Shown here piece after piece: positions 28,283 to 36,257 of a stretch of DNA of 64,000 nucleotides. This DNA comes from Desulfobacteraceae bacterium Eth-SRB1 (GTDB taxonomy: Bacteria > Desulfobacterota > Desulfobacteria > Desulfobacterales > ETH-SRB1). Made by a program: the position numbers and the translations under genes. The stretch's first letter is position 1. Every line of letters begins with the position of its first letter. Under the pieces are notes generated by a model. That model made no database searches and was not told the DNA's origin. It saw only the letters and a list, made by a program, of their open reading frames with translations. Location of the stretch: the NCBI GenBank assembly GCA_004193555.1, contig RPGP01000040.1, forward strand, positions 687,127 through 751,126. The letters run 5' to 3'.

Positions 28283-28960
28283 ATGTTACAAAATATGCGA
28301 ATATTAAAGAAAAACGGCTTCACACTGATTGAGATACTTATCGCCATATTCATACTGACGACGGTACTGACGACGGTATATGCCGCATATACCGGAACTT
28401 TCAGGCTAATGAAGGACACCCGGCGCGGAGATAACATTTACAGTATGGCCAGGACGGCAATGAACAGGATGGCAAAAGACATAGGGTCTGTCTGCAGTCG
28501 TAAGGGGTCCTTCAGATTTGTCTCCGGAGAGATTGAAAAGGAAAGTTTCATGGAACTATCATTTCTGTCGTCCGACCATCTGAACTTTAATGACGAGAGG
28601 TCTTCGGGTATTGCCGCTATAAGCTACTTCGTTGTGGAAGATGATGAGAAAAAGAGCTGCATCCTGAAACGGAAGGATGATCTGTACCGGGACAAAACAG
28701 AAGAGACAGAAGAGGAGATCTCGAGAGAGGGTGGATACATCCTCTGTGAAGGACTGCAGTCCCTGACATATAAGTTTTATGACGACAAAGGGGAGGAGTA
28801 TGATTCCTGGGATTCGGGTTCTGACTTGAAAACACAGAAAGACAGCGCCCCTTCTGTCGTATCCATACTGATGAATTTTATAAATCCCGATGACAAAGAC
28901 AGGCCATACAGGTTTATGACAAAGGTGTTTCTGCCAATGGCGGAAAAGTTAGGAGATTAG
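28283..28960 (+). CDS. gspJ: Type II secretion minor pseudopilin GspJ
   Basis: The protein has 225 residues from ATG 28283 (alternatives at 28223 or 28295). The prepilin motif is KKNGFTLIEILIAIFILTTV, with Glu at +5. The long periplasmic part (DTRRGDNIYSMARTAMNRMA onward) fits GspJ. Its stop lies in a GATTAGAAGGTTAGAAGG repeat that fills the downstream gap. It acts with GspI and GspK at the pseudopilus tip. Confidence 0.87.
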   Translation: MLQNMRILKKNGFTLIEILIAIFILTTVLTTVYAAYTGTFRLMKDTRRGDNIYSMARTAMNRMAKDIGSVCSRKGSFRFVSGEIEKESFMELSFLSSDHLNFNDERSSGIAAISYFVVEDDEKKSCILKRKDDLYRDKTEETEEEISREGGYILCEGLQSLTYKFYDDKGEEYDSWDSGSDLKTQKDSAPSVVSILMNFINPDDKDRPYRFMTKVFLPMAEKLGD

Positions 28961-29392
28961 AAGGTTAGAAGGTTAGTGGGTTAGAAGACAGAGGACAGAA
29001 GGGATGAACGTCGAACGTCCAATGATGAATGTGGTTGTCGCTTCGCTTCGCAAATATGGTATGCATTCCCACGCTGGAGCATGGGAACGAGCAAGAGGAC
29101 AGAAGAAAAAAAGATGAACGTCCAACATCGAACGTCGAATGAAAAACAAAAGAAACAGAAGGTGGAGCAGTGAGCTGTAAGTGGTGAGGAACGAGAAAAT
29201 AAACATCGAACGTTGAACATTGTTGGAAGTACAAAAATCACAAATATCAAATCACAAATTCCAATGACCGAAATTCGAAAATCCAAACCACGCCATAGCG
29301 TAGTTCTGGATGGTTTTGGTCATTGAATATTGGAATTTGTGATTTATTTGTAATTTGATGCTTGGAATTTGTGATTTTGCCTGAGTAGTTAT
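28961..29392. repeat. Repeat-filled gap between gspJ and gspK
   Basis: Contains GGTTAGAAGGTTAG words, several CGAACGTCCAAC/AACATCGAACGT words (28999-29025 and 29113-29220), the palindrome-like word TCCCACGCTGGAGCATGGGA (about 29068) and the small inverted-repeat element at 29232-29378. No gene was seen. Confidence 0.75.
29232..29378. mobile_element. Gene-less inverted-repeat element, deletion derivative of the 33695-34194 IVS-type element
   Basis: The left arm holds ATCACAAATTCCAATGACC. The right arm holds GGTCATTGAATATTGGAATT, then ATTTATTTGTAATTTGATGC. The arms are imperfect complements of each other, and the right arm is nearly identical to the right arm of the element at 33695-34194. Only about 30 bp separate the arms, so the four-helix-bundle gene is missing. 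Confidence 0.75.
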
Positions 29393-30367
29393 ATGAGAAA
29401 AATCCTTCTAAATGAGAGGGGTGTGGCGTTAGTGCTGGTGATTCTTATGATCAGCGTCATTATTGCTGTCACGCTCAAGTTGAATATTTCCTCAAGGTCT
29501 GAGATATACGAGGCTGCTAACCTTGGCGACGGCATCAGGGCTGCCTGCGCTGCCAAGTCCGGATTTTACATGGGGGAAGCGCTTCTAATCGAAGACATCA
29601 CAGACCTGGATTCCATGAACGAGGACTGGGCAAATCTGGAATCGGTTTCCGCGGGCTCAGAAACCCTTTTTAATGGTGAATATTTCCGGTTGAATATTGA
29701 GGATGAATCCGGTAAGATTTCAATTAACAGCCTTGTGGACGGCAATGAATACAGCAAGAAAATTGAAGGCCTCCTGATGAGATTTCTGAGTCTGCCGGAA
29801 TTTAATCTGGATGAGCAGCAGGCCCGCGATATTGTGGATGCAGTCAAAGACTGGATTGATGAAGATGACGAGATAACCGAGTTTGGCGCTGAAAACATGC
29901 ACTACAGCGGGCTGCAAAACCCGTATGCATGTAAAAATGCCCCTCTGGATTGCATTGAAGAGCTTTTAATGATAAAGGGAATCACTGAAGATTTGTTTTA
30001 CGGCACTGGCGAAACAGCCGGCATTGCAAAATATCTCACGCTTCACGGCAAAGGAAGGATAAACATCAATACGGCTCCGAACTTGATATTAAAAGCGCTT
30101 TCGGCTGACATCACCGATGAAATGATCTCTGATATGAATGAATTCCGAAGAGATGAAGAAAACAACCTTTCCGACTCATTATGGTACAAGAACGTATATG
30201 GAATGGCCGGCATCACCATAGCCCAATCATTGATAACCACGGAAAGCGACATATTCAGGATCACATCCACAGGTTATATGAATGATATGAGCAAAAGGGT
30301 AAGTGGAGTAATCGAAAGGCACACCAACGATAAAGCAATAAAAATACTCTCCTGGAAGGTAAACTGA
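29393..30367 (+). CDS. gspK: Type II secretion minor pseudopilin GspK
   Basis: The protein has 324 residues. A short basic leader, then RGVALVLVILMISVIIAVT; like most GspK it lacks Glu at +5. The large periplasmic domain contains the GspK core (DESGKISINSLVD, AVKDWIDEDDEITEFGAENM, GRININTAPNLILKALS with its helix-hairpin-helix-like stretch). It caps the pseudopilus tip. The TGA shares its last base with the ATG of gspL, indicating coupling. Confidence 0.9.
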   Translation: MRKILLNERGVALVLVILMISVIIAVTLKLNISSRSEIYEAANLGDGIRAACAAKSGFYMGEALLIEDITDLDSMNEDWANLESVSAGSETLFNGEYFRLNIEDESGKISINSLVDGNEYSKKIEGLLMRFLSLPEFNLDEQQARDIVDAVKDWIDEDDEITEFGAENMHYSGLQNPYACKNAPLDCIEELLMIKGITEDLFYGTGETAGIAKYLTLHGKGRININTAPNLILKALSADITDEMISDMNEFRRDEENNLSDSLWYKNVYGMAGITIAQSLITTESDIFRITSTGYMNDMSKRVSGVIERHTNDKAIKILSWKVN

Positions 30368-31914
30368 TGCCGGAAAAAATTCTTGGTCTTGATATCGGCA
30401 AAAGCAGTATAAAGGCGGTCCGGGTTACTGCCGGCCTCAGGGGATATGAAGTTGCTGATCTAAATCTGGTGAATATTGATAAGGAAGGCGGAACAAAAGA
30501 GGCCCTGAAAAAACTGTTCGAAAGCGGCATATTCACAGACAGTATATGTATAACCGCCCTTCCCTCAAAAGACTTTTTCTTCCGCAATATAAAGCTTCCC
30601 TTCAATGATAAAAAGAAAATCAGCCAGACCATTGCATACGAACTTGAACCGCTCATCCCCTGCCCCGCAGATGAGGTCCTGACAGATTACGTTATTACAT
30701 ACCAGACAGACCAGACGGATATATTCTCGGCCGCGGTTACCAAATCCGCCGCAGGCGATCTAATCAAATATCTCAAGAAATGCAACGTAGAAGCATCGAT
30801 AATTGACATAGATACCGTTTCCGTGGCCTCAAGGCTTCTAACCAGCCATACTGACACGGGGTGCGGGCTTCTTTTAGATATCGGCGACAGAGATACCACA
30901 GGCGTAATTTTTGGGAAAAGCGGAATCCTTCACATCAGGCGCTTTTCCTTTGGAGGAGAAAAGATCACAAAAGCCATTGCAAAGGCTTTTAAAATTGAGT
31001 TTTCGGAGGCTGAAAAGAAAAAGAGAACAGGCGTTACAGGTGAAGCCGAAAAAGAAATTTCGGTGCTGTGCCGGAAATTCTTTTCTGAAGTCAAAAACAC
31101 GCTGCAATCCCTCAGCTTAAAAGGTCATCTCAAAGAAGATCCCGAAAAGATCTTCCTTACAGGAGGCGGAGGGTTTTACCCGCCTCTTCAGAAAGAGATG
31201 GAAACTTTTTTTTCTCTTCCAATAGAAATAGTCGATATCTCAGCAGCAGACGATATCACAATGGGAAAAGAGGCCGGAAAAAACTGGAAACCCATGCTGA
31301 CGAACCAGGCTCTCGCCCTTGCAATCAGAGAAACAAAGAAGAACGCTGGATTTAATTTTGCCCGGGGAGAATTCGGGCCGAAAAAAAAATATGAGAAGTT
31401 CCAAAAGGATTTTAAGTGGGCCGCGGCGATTGTTTTCATAATACTCTGCGCGTTTGGAGTTGATCTGTACATAGACTACCATTATGACAGGGCATACCTG
31501 AACAGACTTAAACACGAAATAACAGCCGTCTTTAAAAAGACCTGCCCTGAAGTTACAAGGATAGTTGATCCCGTACAGCAGTTGAAGGTCAGGATTGCAG
31601 AGGCTGGAAATTCTTCCTCAGGGCTGAATAGAGCCGGGTCAGGGATAGGGACGCTGGATATCATGAAGGATATTTCCCGGCTTATTCCGGAATCTACAGA
31701 GTTTCTTATCACGAGCTTCACGTTCGATGGCGCTGCGGTGAAGATTAAAGGTGAAACCGACAACTTTAACAGCGTTGATAATATAAAAAACTGTCTCAGT
31801 AAATCGAACTATTTTAAAAATGTTACGATAAGTTCGGCCAGCCTCATCAAAAAGGGAACCAGGGTCGGAGTTGATTTGAGAATGGGGATAAGAGAAGAGA
31901 GATTAGAAGGTTAG
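30367..31914 (+). CDS. gspL: Type II secretion inner-membrane protein GspL (PilM-like)
   Basis: The protein has 515 residues. The N-terminal cytoplasmic half has the actin-like/PilM fold (ILGLDIGKSSIKAV, LLLDIGDRDTTGVIF, IFLTGGGG), which binds the GspE ATPase. A single membrane helix lies near 355-375 (WAAAIVFIILCAFGVDLYI), followed by a periplasmic ferredoxin-like domain. The last codons (RLEG stop) are encoded by a GATTAGAAGGTTAG word, so the repeat array at 31903-31976 supplies the C-terminus and the stop. Confidence 0.88.
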   Translation: MPEKILGLDIGKSSIKAVRVTAGLRGYEVADLNLVNIDKEGGTKEALKKLFESGIFTDSICITALPSKDFFFRNIKLPFNDKKKISQTIAYELEPLIPCPADEVLTDYVITYQTDQTDIFSAAVTKSAAGDLIKYLKKCNVEASIIDIDTVSVASRLLTSHTDTGCGLLLDIGDRDTTGVIFGKSGILHIRRFSFGGEKITKAIAKAFKIEFSEAEKKKRTGVTGEAEKEISVLCRKFFSEVKNTLQSLSLKGHLKEDPEKIFLTGGGGFYPPLQKEMETFFSLPIEIVDISAADDITMGKEAGKNWKPMLTNQALALAIRETKKNAGFNFARGEFGPKKKYEKFQKDFKWAAAIVFIILCAFGVDLYIDYHYDRAYLNRLKHEITAVFKKTCPEVTRIVDPVQQLKVRIAEAGNSSSGLNRAGSGIGTLDIMKDISRLIPESTEFLITSFTFDGAAVKIKGETDNFNSVDNIKNCLSKSNYFKNVTISSASLIKKGTRVGVDLRMGIREERLEG

Positions 31915-31976
31915 AGGGTTAGAAGGTTAGAGGGTTAGAGGGTTAGAGGGTTAGAGGGTTAGAGGGTTAGAGGGTT
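31903..31976 (+). repeat. 8-bp tandem repeat GGTTAGAG with G-quadruplex potential
   Basis: About nine units of GGTTAGAG/GGTTAGAA in a row after and across the gspL stop. The sense strand reads GGGTTAGAGGGTTAGAGGG several times, that is four or more G3 runs separated by 5-nt loops, so the mRNA between gspL and gspM could fold a G-quadruplex. No mechanism is shown by sequence alone. Confidence 0.85.
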
Positions 31977-32100
31977 GGACCGATTATTTTTCTAATCTTC
32001 TTATGTTCTCACCTTCTGATTTTCTTGCATTACTCGGAGGTTAGAGGTTTAAAATTTTTGCGTCTTTGCGTCTTTGCGTGAGGCATTTTAGGATAGAATT

Positions 32101-32646
32101 ATGGATTTTTGGACAAAATTTAAGTTTAAGCTGACAAAGCGAGAGAGGTATTACGTATCTGCGGGAGTTGCCCTGGTTGCCCTTTTTATCATCTTCCAGT
32201 TTATCCTGTCTCCTTTTTTAGCGGCAAAGGAGAAGACCAAACGTTCTATTCAGGCAAAGGAAAAGACCCTGAAAGAGCTTGTCTCTCTCAGTTCGAAATA
32301 CAGATCGCTAAAAGAGGGTTCGTCGGACATCAAAAAGGTGCTTGCCCTCAGGCCCGGGGATTTTACCCTGTTTTCCTTTCTGGAAAAACAGGCAGGCCGA
32401 AGCGGGGTAAAACCAAACATAAAATATATGAAACCTTCCACCTCAAAGGACAAAGGCCCCTACAATGAATCGTCCGTGGAGATGAAGCTGGAAAATATCA
32501 TACTAAAGCAGCTTGTCGAGTATCTTCATCTTGTAGAATCGCCTGAAAATCTGGTCAGGATCAAGAGAATTTCGATAAAGCAGAGCAAGGGGAGTTCGGA
32601 ATACCTGACAGCGCTGATCCATCTGGTTACATACTTAGAAGGTTAG
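32101..32646 (+). CDS. gspM: Type II secretion inner-membrane protein GspM
   Basis: The protein has 181 residues. One N-terminal membrane helix (YVSAGVALVALFIIFQFIL) follows a basic cytoplasmic start (FKFKLTKRERY). A coiled-coil stretch then a ferredoxin-like periplasmic domain fit GspM, the partner of GspL. Sequence is only weakly conserved in this family, so the call rests on topology and position after gspL. The final codons YLEG and the stop come from the same TTAGAAGGTTAG word that ends gspL. Confidence 0.8.
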   Translation: MDFWTKFKFKLTKRERYYVSAGVALVALFIIFQFILSPFLAAKEKTKRSIQAKEKTLKELVSLSSKYRSLKEGSSDIKKVLALRPGDFTLFSFLEKQAGRSGVKPNIKYMKPSTSKDKGPYNESSVEMKLENIILKQLVEYLHLVESPENLVRIKRISIKQSKGSSEYLTALIHLVTYLEG

Positions 32647-32804
32647 AAGATTAGAAGGTGATATGATGAGAAAGTGAGAAGATTAAGGGATTAAAAGATG
32701 AACATCGAACATCGAACGTCCAACATCGAATGATGAATAATGATGTCGCTTCGCTCAACAATTTGGAAAAAACAACCGTGAACTTTTGAACTGTGAACCG
32801 TGAC
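32647..32804. repeat. Repeat words between gspM and gspN
   Basis: GGTTAGAAGATTAGAAGG, then GAACATCGAACATCGAACG and CCAACATCGAATG words, then GAACTGTGAACCGTGA. Same word families as at 28961-29392 and 39355-39517. Confidence 0.7.
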
Positions 32805-33626
32805 ATGAAAACAAAAAAATGGATTACATATACGATATATGGCATACTGATTACTGTTTTTTTTCTGTATGTTCGCTTCCCTTCGGACAGCGCTGGAAGG
32901 TATATCAGATCAATTGTCGAGCGCGGCAATCCGAACATCTTTCTTCTTGTTGATTCTGTGAAACTCTGTTTACCGCCCGGCATAAAACTAAGCAACATTG
33001 AAGTCAGCTTCAGGGACAAGCCGGATTTAATTCTCATGGCGAACACCTTAAAACTGCGGCCGGCCATTACAAGCCTTCTCTCAGGCAAACTGTCATTCCT
33101 CCTCTATGCGGACGCATACGAGGGAAACATGCGGATAGATATAAATTTCACGAACCGCTTTTCGACCAAAGGCCCCGTCAGGATAACGACCGGATTTAAC
33201 GACATTAACCTCGGAAAGTGTTCTTGCATAAAAACGGCAGCGGGCCGCCATGTTGACGGCAGGCTCAGTGGATCTATATTATATAATGGAAAATGGGACG
33301 GGGTTATCAACGGCGCAGGCAGCGCAAACATCACACTTCTTGACGGAAACATACAACTCCTGAAGAACATGTTAGGCTTTGACGGGCTGGCCTTTGATAA
33401 AGCAGAGGCAGAATTAACGCTTAAAAACCGCACCGTTAAAATAACCGGATTAGACATAACAGGAAAACAGCTCAGCGGGTCCTTTGCGGGCAACATATTT
33501 CTTGACAGGGATATTATGCAAAGCAGGCTTGCCATAAAGGGCGATCTAAAAATTCCAGCGCTGGACAAAAAGGTTTCAACTACTTTGAAGGGAACTGTGG
33601 CCAGACCGATCCCGGGGTTTAAATAA
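32805..33626 (+). CDS. gspN: GspN-like type II secretion protein
   Basis: The protein has 273 residues from ATG 32805 (a GTG at 32793 lies in the GTGAACCGTGA repeat word). One N-terminal membrane helix (WITYTIYGILITVFFLYV), then a beta-rich periplasmic region of AsmA-like character (LSNIEVSFRDKPDLILMANT, LDITGKQLSGSFAGNIFLD). It matches the variant GspN of Leptospira and deltaproteobacteria by pattern and position. GspN is optional in these systems and its role is uncertain. Confidence 0.75.
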   Translation: MKTKKWITYTIYGILITVFFLYVRFPSDSAGRYIRSIVERGNPNIFLLVDSVKLCLPPGIKLSNIEVSFRDKPDLILMANTLKLRPAITSLLSGKLSFLLYADAYEGNMRIDINFTNRFSTKGPVRITTGFNDINLGKCSCIKTAAGRHVDGRLSGSILYNGKWDGVINGAGSANITLLDGNIQLLKNMLGFDGLAFDKAEAELTLKNRTVKITGLDITGKQLSGSFAGNIFLDRDIMQSRLAIKGDLKIPALDKKVSTTLKGTVARPIPGFK

Positions 33627-33694
33627 TTTGAACGTCTCGGAATTTCTGCAACTTATTGAAATTCCTGTGATCTTAGTTCCACCGGAGGCGGATT

Positions 33695-34194
33695 AAATAA
33701 CAAATCATAAATAACAAATATCAAATAAATTACAATGACCAAAATTCAAAATCCCAAACCCGTATATGATCTTGAAGAAAGAACATTTCAATTTGCTAAA
33801 GCTGTTAGGCTTTTTGTTAAAACATTGCCGAAAACAATTGCAAATATCGAGGATGGCAAACAATTGATAAGAGCCTCCGGTTCAGTAGGCGCTAATTATA
33901 GAGAAGCTAACGAATCATTAAGTAAAAAAGACTTTCTGATGAGAATCAAAATAAGCCGTAAGGAAGCAAAAGAAAGTGCTTATTGGCTCAGGTTAATTCA
34001 TGAAACGAATAGTCTAAAGAATGCTGATGAAGCCAAAAGTTTGATTCAGGAGGCAAATGAATTGAAAAAGATTCTTTCATCAATACTTGAAAGATCAAAA
34101 TGACCTAAATCCGCCAAAGCGCTCTGGCGGACATGTTTTGGTCATTGAATATTGGGATTTATTTGTAATTTGATACTTGGGATTTGGAATTTTA
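33695..34194 (+). mobile_element. IVS-type mobile element carrying a four-helix-bundle protein gene
   Basis: The left arm (ATATCAAATAAATTACAATG then ACCAAAATTC) is an imperfect complement of the right arm (TTTTGGTCATTGAATATTGG then GATTTATTTGTAATTTGATA). The start codon of the enclosed gene lies in the left arm. After the stop there is a small hairpin (TCCGCC...GGCGGA). The element is inserted between gspN and gspC. Genes of this protein family are known as intervening sequences in 23S rRNA; this copy is outside rRNA. Confidence 0.8.
33735..34103 (+). CDS. Four-helix-bundle protein (23S rRNA intervening-sequence protein family)
   Basis: The protein has 122 residues, the usual size. The family motifs are visible: DLEERTFQFAKAVRLFV, QLIRASGSVGANYREA, SLSKKDFLMRIKISRKEAKE and SAYWLRLI. 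It is all helical and forms pentameric bundles in relatives; some relatives act in diversity-generating retroelements. The first codons (MTKIQNPK) lie inside the left inverted-repeat arm. It is unrelated to secretion and interrupts the gsp run. Confidence 0.9.
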   Translation: MTKIQNPKPVYDLEERTFQFAKAVRLFVKTLPKTIANIEDGKQLIRASGSVGANYREANESLSKKDFLMRIKISRKEAKESAYWLRLIHETNSLKNADEAKSLIQEANELKKILSSILERSK

Positions 34195-34220
34195 TAGCAA
34201 TGGCATAGGGAAACTCTGTC

Positions 34221-35036
34221 ATGATGATTAGATACCGTATAATATTTATACTTGCAGCAATAACAGCCATGTCTTACCTGTGTGTAGATATCTTTTACAA
34301 GACGGTCGAGGCAAAACTTTCCGGATTTCGAGCTGAAGAGACATCCAGCCAAAAAACTGTCAGGCGCAAGGCTGCAAGAAAACCGTCTCTGAATACCTAC
34401 AGGGTGATTTCAGACAGGAACCTGTTCGGTTCAATTGATAAAGCAGGCGAAAAAATAAAGATCGATATTGAGGGACTGGAAGACACAAAGCTGGGGCTGT
34501 CCCTTCTTGGAACCGTTTCCGGGGCCGGAGAGTTTGACTTCGCAGTTATCAAGGAAAAAAATGAAAAAAAGCATGGGCTTTTCAGAGAGGGAGACGCAGT
34601 CGCTTCGGCCACCATCATCAGGATCATGAGGGGCATGGTTGTCTTGAGAGTGGATGGCAGGGATGAAATACTGAAGATGGAGGAAGGCGATCAGAGGGCA
34701 GAGGGCAGAGGATTTAAAAACGTAATAAAGGTAAACAAAAGAGATATTAACAGCGCTTTTAAAAACATGGAAAAAATACTTGCCCAGGTTCGTATAAGAC
34801 CATACTTTTCTTCAGGAAAGCCGGACGGATTCATGGTAAGTAGAATAAAGCCTGAAAGCATCTTTCAGAAAATGGGCATGCAAAACGGTGATATTATACA
34901 GGGCGTTGACAATCAGCCCATTAAAAGCCCGGATGAAATGCTGAAACTGTACAACGGGCTAAAATCCGGAGCTGCAATAACCCTCAATATTAAAAGAAAA
35001 GGAAGAACGCAGAACCTGAAATACGTTTTCCAGTAG
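34221..35036 (+). CDS. gspC: Type II secretion protein GspC (PDZ form)
   Basis: The protein has 271 residues. One N-terminal membrane helix (IIFILAAITAMSYLCVDIF), then a homology-region segment (YRVISDRNLFGS, KLGLSLLGTVSG, AVIKEKNEKKHGLFREGDAV) that contacts GspD. The C-terminal PDZ domain spans about residues 175-270 (FMVSRIKPESIFQKMGMQNG, INGV-like QGVDNQPIKS). A short insertion, DQRAEGRGFK, is encoded by a CAGAGGGCAGAGGGCAGAGG word like those in the gene gaps. Confidence 0.9.
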   Translation: MMIRYRIIFILAAITAMSYLCVDIFYKTVEAKLSGFRAEETSSQKTVRRKAARKPSLNTYRVISDRNLFGSIDKAGEKIKIDIEGLEDTKLGLSLLGTVSGAGEFDFAVIKEKNEKKHGLFREGDAVASATIIRIMRGMVVLRVDGRDEILKMEEGDQRAEGRGFKNVIKVNKRDINSAFKNMEKILAQVRIRPYFSSGKPDGFMVSRIKPESIFQKMGMQNGDIIQGVDNQPIKSPDEMLKLYNGLKSGAAITLNIKRKGRTQNLKYVFQ

Positions 35037-35076
35037 TTACTCGTCGCTGGTTACTCGTTGCTCGTTAAAACACTTT

Positions 35077-35180
35077 GAGCAAGGCATCCGTGATGCCGTA
35101 CGTTACGCAAATCCGGCGGCAGCGGACTCGATCTATAGTACGCCGACACGGTCGGCTTGATCCATATTTGTTACTCGTTA
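35077..35180. repeat. Hairpin repeat, copy 2 of 2
   Basis: Matches 28138-28238. The first hairpin reads GCATC-CGT-GATGC here and GCAAC-CAT-GTTGC in copy 1, so the stem keeps pairing through paired changes. The second is changed in this copy; the third (GCCGAC-ACG-GTCGGC) is identical. Confidence 0.75.
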
Positions 35181-35234
35181 AAACCCTTAGCCCTGAACTG
35201 TGAACCGTAAACCGATAACCGTAAACCGTTACTC

Positions 35235-36161
35235 ATGTACACATCATATTTCGGCTTAAAAGAAAATCCCTTTAATCTGACCCCCGATCCCAGATATCTC
35301 TTTCTGAGTTACCAGCACAGGGAAGCGCTCAACCACCTGATCTACGGGATAAATGAAAGAAAGGGTTTTGTTCTGATTACAGGGGGAATCGGGACAGGCA
35401 AAACCACAATCTCCAGAGCGTTCCTGTCCGTTCTGGATAAATCGGTTGACAGCGCCCTGATTTTCAACTCCGCTGTCTCGGATATGGAGCTTCTACAGAC
35501 AATCAACCGGGAATTTGGAGTCAAGCCAGAAAGGGGGAGGCCCACTAAAAAACGTCTTATCAGCGCCCTGAATGCGTTTCTCCTGAAAGATTTTGCCGCG
35601 GGCAGGAATGCAGTCCTGCTGATAGATGAAGCACAGAACCTCCCCTTAAGCGTCCTCGAACAGATACGGATGCTTTCAAATCTCGAAACCAACAGGGAAA
35701 AGCTGCTTCAGATAGCACTTCTCGGTCAGCCGGAACTTCAAAAGCTCCTCGATCTGCCGTCTTTAAGGCAACTCAACGAAAGGATCACGGTAAGGTATGA
35801 CCTCAGGCCTCTCAACAGTGACCAGGTCAGTCAATACATAAAACACAGACTGATAATAGCGGCCGGAAATAATGGGATTTTACGATTTCCGGATGGTGTC
35901 TGCAAAATTATCCATAACTACGCAGAGGGTATTCCCAGGCGCATTAACGCAATCTGCGACAGAGCGCTCCTCATAGCCTATACCATGGGCATTTCATCTA
36001 TCGATAAAAATATAATAAGACAGGCAGTTGACGATATCGGCGGAAATTATCTGAAAGGCAGACACAGAAAAAGGGGCTTTCTTCTCGCAATCCTGCTTGC
36101 GCTTGCCATTCTGGTATCGGCGGGTATAATATTCAGAAATGACATACTGAATTTTCTGTAA
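35235..36161 (+). CDS. ExeA/GspA-type AAA ATPase
   Basis: The protein has 308 residues. The opening YTSYFGLKENPFNLTPDPRY is typical of ExeA. Walker A is GGIGTGKTT (about residue 50), Walker B LLIDEAQNL, with sensor 1 in IALLGQPEL and the IPRRINAICDRALL motif. A membrane helix ends the chain (LLAILLALAILVSAGIIF). There is no C-terminal peptidoglycan-binding domain, unlike ExeA of Aeromonas. ExeA with ExeB helps insert the GspD secretin through peptidoglycan. A GspB-like gene follows, which fits. Confidence 0.88.
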   Translation: MYTSYFGLKENPFNLTPDPRYLFLSYQHREALNHLIYGINERKGFVLITGGIGTGKTTISRAFLSVLDKSVDSALIFNSAVSDMELLQTINREFGVKPERGRPTKKRLISALNAFLLKDFAAGRNAVLLIDEAQNLPLSVLEQIRMLSNLETNREKLLQIALLGQPELQKLLDLPSLRQLNERITVRYDLRPLNSDQVSQYIKHRLIIAAGNNGILRFPDGVCKIIHNYAEGIPRRINAICDRALLIAYTMGISSIDKNIIRQAVDDIGGNYLKGRHRKRGFLLAILLALAILVSAGIIFRNDILNFL

Positions 36162-36257
36162 CTACTGAGGTGTTTTGCCACAAAAACAGAAGGCACCAAG
36201 AATCAGAAAAATTATAGAGGTAAAAACCCTGAACCTTGAACCCTGAACCCTGACAAA

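Noticed and set aside
31903-31976. Telomere-like TTAGGG repeat
   Set aside because: Unit is GGTTAGAG inside a bacterial operon; the similarity is chance. Only the G-quadruplex potential is kept.
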